Source: Beta vulgaris subsp. vulgaris (lineage: Eukaryota > Streptophyta > Magnoliopsida > Caryophyllales > Amaranthaceae). Taken from it: 64,000 nucleotides of DNA. The DNA is taken from NCBI RefSeq assembly GCF_026745355.1, contig NC_079209.1, forward strand, positions 39,003,505 through 39,067,504, written 5' to 3'. Positions 55,115-64,000 of this stretch are shown here, piece by piece (within the stretch, counting starts at the first letter, position 1; each line of letters opens with the position of its first letter). The translations under genes and the position numbers were made by a program. The notes beneath the pieces were generated by a model that had not been told where the DNA came from, made no database searches, and worked only from the letters and a program-made list of their open reading frames with translations.

Positions 55115-55984
55115 GAACACTTGTCCGGCTTGTGGAGGTCCACGTGGATAGTTTCTGTTGGCATTATTACTTACATTCCTACCATAACCAGAGTTCTGAG
55201 AATTGTTCCTTTGCACTAGCCCACGATTATTAGCGTTTTCGTTCTTCCTTTCAAGAGTCGGGTAATTCTTAATCATATGGCCCGTCTTACCACACCAGTA
55301 GCACTGGTCGGTTCATGTTCGACATTCCCTGGCTAGATAGCCCCATCTGTTGCACCTAGTGGAGTGAGCAACTATCTTTTGACTATTATTGTTTCCTGAG
55401 AACCCAGTGTTCTGCTTCTTGAAAACATTTGTGTGATGAAACTTCTTGAGCTTTCCCTTTTCTTTTCCCACTCTCATAAACGTCCTTCCTTAGTTTCACT
55501 TTCCTTTCAACATTTATAGCCCGATCATATAATTATTGGCAGGACTTAGTCATTTTGCAGCAAGCCTTTCTTGGAGATCCAAACTCAGACCTCCTTTAAA
55601 GCGGTTCATTCTTTGCCGATTTGTAGTCACAAGATCAGGAGCAAACCGAGTTAACTCGTTGAATTTCACAGCATATTTCAGTACAGTCATGTTCCTTTGC
55701 CTCAGATGAATGAATTCAGATTCCATCTGGAGCTGTAGAGATTGAGGGTAGAATTGATTCCTCATAGCCTCCTTCAGTCCATCCCATCCAAACCTAGGTT
55801 GATTTTGCATCTCCTTGGCGGTCTTCCACCAAAGTTCAGCTTGCCCTTTTAGGTAAAATACTGCATAATTTACCTTCCACTTGTCCGGGCCTTTGATGGC
55901 ATCAAAGAACTTTTCCATGCTGTTTATCCATAAACACAAGCCAAAAAATGGGTCACTACTAGGTTTGGCAACATTAGTAGACAA
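55115..55984 (-). pseudogene. G4 gag (5' end missing)
   Basis: The 55,984-55,550 frame has FYLKGQAELWWKTAKEMQNQ, WDGLKEAMRNQFYPQSLQLQ, MTVLKYAVKFNELTRFAPDL and FKGGLSLDLQERLAAK, a Retrotrans_gag core. In broken frames to 55,115 a degenerate and a fuller zinc knuckle follow (CYWCGKTGHMIKN near 55,285, last cysteine replaced). Upstream of 55,984 the 5' LTR and primer-binding site are absent, so the element is truncated on this side. Confidence 0.85.
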
Positions 55985-56139
55985 CTAGAGTCGGTGGAAA
56001 AAAATGAGGCACAATTCAATGCAAGCTACTTGAAAATTGTAATAGCCCCTCTTTGATCCATCAACAAAGTCTCATGTTAATTACACATAGTTAATTTCTT
56101 GAGTCTCAAGATTCCTACTGGAAAACATAAGCTAAATTT
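55985..56139. other. Junction between G4 and LINE
   Basis: The 155-bp stretch shows no gene. TGTAATAGCCCC at about 56,048 resembles an LTR start but no LTR body follows. The missing G4 5' LTR must have been lost here or before the LINE arrived. Confidence 0.35.
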
Positions 56140-57750
56140 AATAATCTAAAATTAGGTGATGCGAATACTAAGTATTATCATGCTTGTGCTTTAATTAGAC
56201 GTAATCTTATTACCTCAATTCATGACCCCTCTAATAATTTGATTAGTCAACCTAAACTTGTGGAAGAGTGCTTTATGAATGCCTTTAAAAGCAATTTCTA
56301 AAAAAATATGAGTGTAATTTTGACATTGATTCTGATCTTTCTTATTAGATAGTATTATTTTCAGAAGATGATAATGTACAGTTATGTGATGCTATCTTTA
56401 TGGAGGAGGTTAAATCAGCCCTTTTTAATTTAGCTCCGGACAAAGCTTCAGGTCCGGATGGTTTCACTCCTTTCTTTTTTCAAAAATATTGGTCTTTAGT
56501 TGGTAATTCAGTTTTTAGGGCAATTAAAGCCTTTTTTCACTCTGGAAAAATTCTTAAAGATCGAGATTAACCACACTTTCATCACTCTAACTCCGAAATT
56601 AGATAATCCTACTAATCCAAATCATTCCAGGCCAATAAGTCTATGTTCTACTATTTATAAAATTATATCTAAAATTATGGATAATAGATTGAAGGTTGTT
56701 CTAGGTAGAATTATCCACCCGCTTCAAGGGGCGTTTGTCCTTGAGCGCTTGATTCAAGATAATATTTTGTTAGCTCATGAAGCTTTTCAATATTTTAAAA
56801 GTAAGAAAGGAAACGAGTAATGGATTGCTATTAAACTTGATATGAAAAAATCTTATGACAGATTAGAATAGAATTTTATTTTAGCCACATTTAGAAAACT
56901 GGGTTTTTGTGAGCAATGGATCACCTAGCTTAAGCAATGTATTACAATTGTCTCTTTTTCTGTATTAGTTAATGGGATTCCAGGTGAAATGTTCACCCCT
57001 TCTAGAGGAATTCGTTAGGGGGATCCTCTGTCTCCCTACGTTTTTATTTTCTATGATGAGATTCTAGCTAAGCATCTACTCCAAGCTAGCGTTGCTAATT
57101 CTAGACTGATAGGTATCACTTTGGGTCACTGTAGAATTAATATTCCTTTTTTAACATTTGTTGATGATTCTATAATTTTTGCCAAAACTAAAGTAGAAAG
57201 TTGTCCAACTATTAAATCTATTCTAAATAAATACTGCTCAATGTCAGGCGAACTTGTCAATTTCCATAAATCTGCATTGCAGTGTATTGCTAATACCCCA
57301 GCAGCGTTACTGAGTGCATTTCAGCACATTTTGCGGATGGATAATTCTCTATCTTTAGTTAATTATCTAGGGTGCCCAATCATTAGTAGTAAAGTTACTA
57401 ATGCAACTTTGAGTTCTATTCAAGAAAAGGTTTCTACTCAACTTACCAAGTGGAGGACTAATTCCCTATCGCAAGCAGGTAGAACTATTTTAATTCAGTC
57501 TAATCTGGCTTCTAAAGCTAGTGTCCAGATGCAAAGTTTCACTCTCTCTCCTCATATTCTGTCTTCTTTGGACAAATAATAGGAATTTCCTTTGGAATAA
57601 AGATCCAAATTCGAAAGTTCCCAATTTGGTTGGGTGGGATAGAATTTGTTAACCTAAGAAATTTGGAGGATTGGGTTTAAGGAAAGCAAAACTTAATAAT
57701 CTAGCTCTCTAATTTAAACTTCTTTAGAAAATTATAAGGATGCCTGATAA
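56140..57750 (+). pseudogene. LINE reverse transcriptase (5'-truncated)
   Basis: A non-LTR retrotransposon RT of plant L1 type. In several frames it reads LGDANTKYYHACALIRRNLI, DKASGPDGFTPFFFQKYWSL, NHSRPISLCSTIYKIISKIM, NRLKV, HPLQGAFVLERLIQDNILLA and KLDMKKSYDRLE. It continues with GDPLSPYVFIFYDEILAKHL, FLTFVDDSIIFAKTKVE (active-site box FVDD near 57,165) and LGCPIISSKVTNATLSSIQE. Stops and frame changes occur about every 300 bp. No endonuclease domain is present upstream, so the copy is 5'-truncated, which is usual for LINEs. Confidence 0.88.
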
Positions 57751-58729
57751 CCTATGGGTCAAATTGGTTAAGCAAAAATATTTAATAAGATAACTTATTC
57801 TCCTATCAAACTAAAGCTAATGTCTCTTGACAATGGCGAAAGCTTATGACTTTACGTGCCCCCTTCAAGCAAGGCCTTAGATGGATGGTGGAAAATGGTG
57901 AGCTTATTTCCTTTTGAAATGAAAACTGGGTCTTTAATTACCCTATTAAGCAAAAGTTTGTGCCTGTCGATGGATTGGAGGAGGTGAAGGTTAAATTTTT
58001 ATCACTAATTCTGGACAATGGAATAAAGAGTTGTTATCTCAGTATGTCCCATCTAATGTAGTTAATGATATTCTTAAAGTATTTATACCTTCTAATGATG
58101 TGGCAGATAGGGTTTTTTGGGGTCTCACTACAGATGAAGAATATTCGGTTAAGTCTGGTGTTGCTTTGTTGTAAGGGTATGGACTAGATCCTCCTACCCA
58201 TGTGAATTATGCGTGGATTTGATTGTACATCCCTCCTAAGATTAAGTTTTTTTTTTGTGGAGAATCTGTCAGAATGGGCTCCCTAGAAAAAAAAAGATTA
58301 GAAATGAGTCATATTTATCTTCCGCTAGAATGTGTTTTTTGTAACTTTCATTTGGAAGATGATCATCATTTATTCCTTGATTGTCTGTTTGGTCAGGATG
58401 TGTTAGAAATTGTTAATATAAGTGGGTTGTTTGCCCCTCTTCCTAATTTTCAGAACTCTAGTTCCTTTATTGATTATGTTTTGTAATCTTAAGTCCAATC
58501 TTTCGCTTAAAAATATTAATTTCTATGCTATTGTTTGGTGGTTCATTTGGTATGCCAGAAATAGTATCATTTTTCGCCAAGAAGCCTTTTCTTCAGCTAA
58601 ATTAGGGCTATGATCAAAGCTTATCTGCATAATCTGGATAATTTTAATAGTATGCCTAAGAATTTTGCGCATGATCATAGTCATCAATCTTGCAATGAGA
58701 AGGGGAAAAAAACAGAGGTCTAACGTTAT
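57751..58729 (+). pseudogene. LINE C-terminal region with zf-RVT
   Basis: Pieces of the region after RT: in 57,600-58,210 wording such as KKFGGLGLRKAKLNNLAL and the linker typical of plant L1 elements. At 58,223-58,486 IPPKIKFFFCGESVRM and CVFCNFHLEDDHHLFLDC follow, the zinc-binding module zf-RVT. 58,422-58,613 gives WWFIWYARNSIIFRQEAF. All are broken by stops. Confidence 0.75.
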
Positions 58730-59241
58730 TTGGTCCCCCGCCCCCCTCCTCTTCATTATGTTAAGCTAAATTTTGATTGTTCTAAGTTGCAAGATGGTAG
58801 TACCACTTGTGGCTTTGTTATTAGAAATTTTGAGGGGATTTTGTTGCTTAGTGGTGCTAATGCTATTTCTAAGCATTATTCAATTTTAGTTGCCGATGCG
58901 TGGGGCCTAAGAGAAGGTATTAGGAAGCTCTATTTCTAGGGGTCAAGAATATTACTGTCGAGGGGGATAATCTGTCGGTTATTCAAGCTATTAAGAGAAT
59001 TTGAAAAGTGCCTTGATCTATTAATTCTCTAATTAGTGATGTAGAGAAGGATATGAGAAAGTTTGATTCATATACTATCCATCATGTGTTTAGAGAACCT
59101 AATTATGCTGCAGATGGGATGGCGAATCGTGGTCATTCTACTACTGATCTTTATTACTGTTTCGAGCATCCTGATATTACTTTTTCCAAAATCATCCGCA
59201 AAGATACTTTAGGTTGGCCTGTTAATTTAATCCCTCCCTAA
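58730..59241 (+). pseudogene. LINE RNase H domain
   Basis: The domain reads VKLNFDCSKLQDGSTTCGFV, IRNFEGILLLSGANAIS, VADAWGLREGIRKLYF, VEGDNLSVIQAIKRI and VFREPNYAADGMANRGH. This is the plant RNase H (RVT_3) found at the end of L1-type LINEs. A stop at 58,937 and a frame change break it. The reading frame ends at 59,241, 18 bp before the likely TATA box of YIP4. No clear poly(A) tail is visible. Confidence 0.85.
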
Positions 59242-59258
59242 ATTTTTTTCTTTCTGGC

Positions 59259-59266
59259 TATAAAAA
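59259..59266 (+). promoter_or_regulatory. Likely TATA box of YIP4
   Basis: TATAAAAA lies 235 bp before the start codon, which puts transcription start near 59,290-59,300 and gives a leader of about 200 bp. The box lies in or at the edge of the LINE 3' part, so the promoter upstream of it consists largely of LINE sequence. Confidence 0.5.
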
Positions 59267-59436
59267 ATTTTTTTACTTTTCTGAAACTTTCTTTACGAAA
59301 CACGTTAGGAGTAGGACAGTTGAAGCGGAGGAGTAAAAACTAAAAAGAAAAAACTCTCCCAAAATAAAGACACAAACACTCCCAAATTGTCGTTTGCAAA
59401 AACTAAAACCACCGATCCGCAGTTCCCCACCCCGCC

Positions 59437-59472
59437 ATGCTCATCATCTTCTCCGACAATCCTCTCCTCTAG
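59437..59472 (+). other. Short upstream ORF in the YIP4 leader
   Basis: ATG at 59,437 opens MLIIFSDNPLL and stops at 59,470-59,472, 21 bp before the YIP4 start. The context CCGCCATGC is fair (C at +4, G at -3 position is uncertain). A uORF this close to the main start could lower translation of YIP4, if the leader includes it. Confidence 0.55.
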
Positions 59473-59493
59473 ATCCAACCTCCAATCTCAAAA

Positions 59494-62400
59494 ATGTCCC
59501 ACTTAAAATCAGAAAGCGACACAATCCCACTCCATTCCACCTCCCAATCTGACATCGACGAGATCGAAAATCTCATCCACTCTTCCCTCCATTCCACCCC
59601 TTCTTCCGTCCTCCCTGCCGCACACCCTCCTTCCCCTCCTCGTGCATCTATCCCTGCTTCTCCTTCTCCTTTCATCCCATCCAATCTCCCTCCTCCTTCC
59701 AAACCCACTTCCATCCCCATTACCATTCCCTCTGCTGCTCCTCCTCCTCCTCCTCCCGCCTCTTCCTCCGCTGGGATCTCCGCTTCTGGGTTCGGGCCCC
59801 CGCCCAATACTCTTACTGAGCCTGTATGGGATACGGTGAAGCGAGATCTATCTAGGATTGTTAGTAATTTGAAGCTTGTTGTTTTTCCTAATCCTAATAG
59901 GGAAGACCCTGGTAAGGCGTTACGTGATTGGGATCTTTGGGGTCCCTTTTTCTTCATTGTCTTCCTTGGTCTTACCTTGTCTTGGTCCGCTTCCGTCAAG
60001 AAGGTTATTCTTATCTCCCTCGTCTTTTTTTTTTTTTTCAGATATTGATCATCATCTTGATTCATGATCATGTGTTTTATTTTATTTTATTTTGTTTATC
60101 GATAGATAGATGTATCATATTGGCTTTTTACTCTATTTTGATATTAACTTTGACCGTATATAGAGATGAAAAAAATGTGGGGTTGGACTAGAACTTTATG
60201 GAAAATATTTGGGAATTACAGCTAGGAAGATGACAAATTTAAAGGGGACTATGGGTAATGTAGCGCGTGAAAGGAGATTTATTTATGGAAAATGTAGCAA
60301 GTAAGTAAACAAAGGAGGGAGTAGTGACTAATATGTGAAGGGTAATGGTTATTGGTTATTGATAATAATGTGGTTGTTTTTATGCTTGGAGGTGTATATA
60401 TTAATGATTAGGAGTATTGGTTATTGGTTATTGGTTATGTAATATGAAAACTGTCGCAGCACTTCTTAAAATTTCTGCCATAGGTGTGAGTTATTCAGAT
60501 TTATGATGATGATGATAGAAGTAGATAGGAGGTTGTTTTTGATTTGGCTGGAATTTCTTTTCATGGTTTTGCTTAACCATATATGGCATGATATGAATTA
60601 TGATCATAGGATGTATTTTATATGTGATGAGATATATGTTGGTTTTGATCGTTGAGTCAAGAAAGTGGTTGCAAGGAGAGTATCAACCATAATATGACGA
60701 AGCAAGAGTATACAGATCAATACTTGTTGGCTATAGGAAATTGTTTTGTAATTAAATTTATTTGTACTGGGACTTGTTATGGAGCTGAAGTTTTGATGTA
60801 TTTTGATTTTTGAGCTGGTAGTTTAAGCGACTTAATGTGCTAGAATGCTTCAGTTGACTTGATCGGAAAGAACTTAAGCTCTTCTTAGCTTTTTTCCTCA
60901 ATCCTTTTTTGTTGCGTCATGTGTGGCATTGTGGAAAAATTGTTGACCTTATAGATATATTTGCTTGAGATTCACAACTCTTTTAGAAATCAACTTGAGA
61001 AGTAGAATACAGTTTTAAATTGACAAGAATTCTTTACAAGGGACATTAAAATTAGAGACTGGAAATAGTAGAATTCTTTTTTTTTTTTGAAGGGGAAAAT
61101 AGTAGAAGTTGTTTATCCATTTTGCTTGGGAAGATATACAAACTACAAATTGATTAACAGAATGACAGTTTTCTTTAAGGAGATGAAATATGGCAGTATA
61201 CAAGAACTTCTGCTCTTTTACGATATGCTCTGCTGGATACCTTAGAATAAGAAAGATGGCATCTTTAACATGTAAGAATTTGAATGTTCAAATAAGAGTA
61301 AGAAATTTTAGACTAATAATATGGCATTAGATAATGATGAGTGTAGGCCACATGTAATTGACTTTTGGGGATGACATCTTTGTTCATGTAGCTGATCTCG
61401 CCCTTATGGAATTATTCGAGGCTCCAATATTATTTTTGTTGTAAATTATGTTGTTCTAGATATGGTTGCCTTTTGGATCATTAGTTTAATGCAAGAAGCC
61501 TTATTGTGATTGCAAGGTTAAGGCTGATAGGACCTCTTTGTATTTGTATAGTGAATGCACATCTAACCTGCTCTCCCCACCCTGGGGAGGATTCTTGTTG
61601 GAGTCATTGTGTAAGGGTATGATGTTGTATGATGATTACTGACATAGATAATAGACGTTTGCAATTACTCTAGTTCTGCATAAGTTAATATGAACAGAAG
61701 AAGAAAGAGTGTCCATAGATATTTTTGAGGCTAACTTAAGTCTTTTAGCTCAACACAGGAATGTTAGAGAAAGAAGGTTCTTTGCTGTCATCCTTAGTTT
61801 CATTCAGTCAGGTGTTAGCTTTGATTCCAAAAGAACTTTGCACCAAATTTTGTTAACTGAAACTCTGAGAGTAGTTGCTGGTCTCAAGACTAGGAGTGTA
61901 GTATCTTTGAATTAGATTACCTTCCTTGATTCTTCGGTCTGTTGACAGAAGTCTCAATTGTCAAGCATTTGTTCCAAACTTAAAATATAATGAGGGCTGG
62001 ATATTTTGGAGATTTCCGAAATTAGATTCCCATGTTCTGAATTTTGAATGCTTACAATGCTGTGTCTGAAATATTTTCCTGTGATGTGTTTAGACTCTAG
62101 TCATGAGTTTTCTTAATCATTTACTCTTGTAATTACGTAATCTGTAAAAGAAGCCTGTGTTATATACTTGATGGTTTCCCTGATTCTTTTTTTTTTTTTC
62201 CTTTTTTTTCTGTCTTAAACAATACTCCCCTAATCTTTCAGCAACCCCCTTTCCCCCGCTTCCAATAAAATAGAATAGAATCTCAAATCATCTGTGTTGG
62301 AGGCCTGGAGCTGATATTTTGTAATCACTGCTCACTTCTTTTCCTTCGCTGGTCTAGCCTCTACTGCATAAAATAGATGTCAATGTATGATTCTTTGCTT

Positions 62401-63090
62401 AAGTTATTCTCCGACTATTCTTCCCTCAACCTTAGATGAACCAACTACTTAGGTGGGTGGGAAATGGTGAAGTGCTGCTTTCCCTTTGCAACTTATAAAT
62501 ATAGTGTTCCTAAATCTGATCTTCCCAAGTTTTTCATTTTTGCTGCTCTGATACTTTTACTGTTATTTTCCTTTGCGAAGGAATCACTGCAGAAACTAAT
62601 ATTTCTTTTGATAATGTTGATTTCTCCAGTCAGAGGTGTTTGCTGTTGCATTCGCCCTTCTTGCTGCTGGTGCTGTAATTTTGACATTGAATGTACTGTT
62701 ATTGGTGAGAACCTTCAATGCCTCTTCCCCTTGTTCTTCTCCTTCTCCCCATCCCCAAATCAAATAAAGAAAAATTGAGAAGAAAAAGAATAATGTCACT
62801 CAAAAATGGGTTTTCAATGTTTTGTCTAGGGTGGACACATAATTTTCTTCCAGAGTTTGAGCCTTCTGGGTTACTGCCTTTTTCCTTTGGACGTTGGAGC
62901 TCTCATCTGCATGTTGAAGGACAATGTGATTCTCAAGCTTGTAGTGGTATGTGTGACTTTGGCCTGGAGTTCATGGGCTGCATATCCTTTCATGAGTTCG
63001 GCAGTTGGACCAAGGAGAAAAGCTCTGGCACTCTACCCAGTTTTCCTCATGTATGTATCTGTTGGTTTCCTCATCATTGCTATTGATTAA
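59494..63090 (+). CDS. YIP4: YIP4 (Yip1-family membrane protein, YIPF6 homologue)
   Basis: Three coding exons, 59,494-60,003, 62,630-62,704 and 62,830-63,090, give 281 codons, the same length as Arabidopsis YIP4a. All junctions are in phase 0. The soluble N-terminus has a short acidic start ([15 protein letters not shown]) and a proline-rich stretch ([14 protein letters not shown]), then [20 protein letters not shown]. The Yip1 domain begins near residue 130 ([20 protein letters not shown]) and has about five membrane segments (about 150-168, 174-195, 199-220, 230-250, 259-280). In Arabidopsis, YIP4 proteins work with ECHIDNA at the trans-Golgi network in secretion of cell-wall polysaccharides. 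No frameshift or stop is seen, and the last 110 residues agree closely with the family. Intron 1 is 2,626 bp with donor AAG|GTTATT; intron 2 is 125 bp with donor TTG|GTGAGA. This is the only likely working host gene in the window. Confidence 0.95.
60004..62629 (+). other. YIP4 intron 1
   Basis: This 2.6-kb intron begins GTTATT, a weak donor, and ends TTTCTCCAG. It is T-rich with no recognised transposon gene. There is a short GGTTATT tandem run (about 60,347-60,440) and several poly-T runs. Small ORFs in it (for example 61,709-61,915) have no family match. Confidence 0.85.
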
Positions 63091-63480
63091 AGCTGAGGGG
63101 CGCTTGTGAGATATCAACTGGGGATGCTGCACCTACATACTTTCATGCTGAACTGGTTGTGTATTCTTCGAACCAAATCTTGTTGCCCTTATAGATCGAT
63201 GGATAACCAATTTTGTATAACATTCTATAGCTAGTTATATGCAAATCTGGAAGAAGTTTCTGAATGTTTGATAGTAAAGCTTGTTATGTTGAGATAATCA
63301 TCTGTGTACCGAGAAGAGTTTGGAATATGCATCTGAAGTTTATTGATACCAAATATCACTTCATTCACTATTCTGTGCTAATTTTTGTTTGAGGTTCCTT
63401 GGGTAGTCCGCAGTAAAAACTAGCTCTTCTGTAGTCCGCACTGCACAACTTTCGATTTTTTAATGAAACTATTGGGGTTT
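63091..63480 (+). other. YIP4 3' untranslated region
   Basis: No coding sequence follows the stop. No canonical AATAAA was noted; AATGAA at about 63,462 is a possible near-upstream polyadenylation signal, which would give a 3' untranslated region of about 400 bases. Confidence 0.45.
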
Positions 63481-64000
63481 TTCTAAGGTGTCACACCGTG
63501 ATTTTTGGGATTTTTTGTTTTAATGTAGGTATTAAAATTTAAAAATTCGTATGAATCCGGTGCACACGAATTAGTATGTACCTACTCGATGTTATGTAGG
63601 TTATACTAATTATAACTTCTACTATTTTGTTTTTCTTTCCTCAAATTTTCTTGTTTTTTTAATTTTTCTCTCATACCTGTTTTATTTTTCTTCTCTTCAA
63701 GTTCTTTATTTTTTAGTTTTTGTGATATACTTGATTGTACAATCGAATTCGTTATAGTAGAAGATTAGGATTATATTGTTAGTTTTGATATATTTCCTCC
63801 CTAACAAATGATTAGCAACATTTGACATTATTTGTGAGAGGTAAAATATTCAATTGTTGCTAGTAATTCATTAATGAGGGAGTAGTGTTTTTGTGTGTGG
63901 TATATAGTGTTTCTATGTGCTATAGTATGTTTATTAGTGATATTGTTTCTTTGTGCTATAGTATGATTTGTTTGTAATATAGTGTATTTCTTTCTGATAT
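63481..64000. other. AT-rich sequence at the right edge
   Basis: No gene is visible. TGTCACACCGTGATTTTTGG at 63,491 resembles the beginning of a Gypsy LTR (TGTAACACCCCG type) but only 500 bp are available and no second copy is present. The last 150 bp have loosely repeated TGTTTCTTTGTGCTATAGT-like phrases. Confidence 0.3.

Noticed and set aside
59469..60071. Minus-strand ORF of 200 codons, glycine-rich
   Set aside because: It is the antisense shadow of YIP4 exon 1, open because of the proline-rich coding sequence.
63483..64000. TGTCACACCGTG, considered as start of a Gypsy LTR
   Set aside because: There is no second copy, no primer-binding site and no coding sequence in the window, so it was kept only as a note.

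Overview
The window is plant nuclear DNA, most likely from a eudicot. It is AT-rich and crowded with Ty3/Gypsy, Ty1/Copia, CACTA and LINE sequences. At the right end there is one intact intron-containing host gene whose product reads as plant YIP4. The species cannot be fixed from sequence alone. Left part (1-19,682): a four-level nest on the minus strand. A SIRE-like Copia element (C1) holds a CACTA end (CACTA-1, terminus at 15,884). That in turn holds a Tat-lineage Gypsy (G1, 5' LTR 13,864-14,492). Inside the G1 reverse transcriptase sits a complete second Tat-lineage Gypsy (G2, 1,306-10,631, target duplication ATGAG). G2 carries, between integrase and 3' LTR, a gene on the opposite strand with intron signals (2,395-4,145). 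Middle part (19,683-29,543): AT-rich sequence without a convincing gene. It holds a minus-strand Athila-like LTR with primer-binding site, a fragment that may be its internal region, two miniature inverted-repeat elements, microsatellites and a local duplication. Next part (29,544-56,140): a second nest. A decayed plus-strand Tat-type Gypsy (G3) is cut by a minus-strand chromovirus (G4, 3' LTR 34,851-37,502, coding region running to 55,984). G4 is interrupted by a solo-LTR-like block (51,319-53,733) and by a CACTA element (CACTA-2, 37,934-49,603, duplication AAG). CACTA-2 is itself interrupted by a SIRE-like Copia element (C2, 38,468-48,390, duplication GCTCC), which has an extra third ORF. 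Right part: a 5'-truncated LINE (56,140-59,241) ends 18 bp before the likely TATA box of YIP4 (three coding exons, 281 codons, 59,494-63,090). Its product is a Golgi/trans-Golgi Yip1-family membrane protein. Almost every transposon gene is broken. However, the two G2 LTRs differ by 14 single-base gaps, all in the left copy, and only two substitutions, so part of the frameshifting on the left may be sequence error rather than decay. Only YIP4 is likely to be a working host gene. The transposon proteins would have served copying (gag, protease, reverse transcriptase, RNase H, integrase). The two kinds of accessory ORF (antisense in G2, sense third ORF in C1 and C2) are of unknown role.
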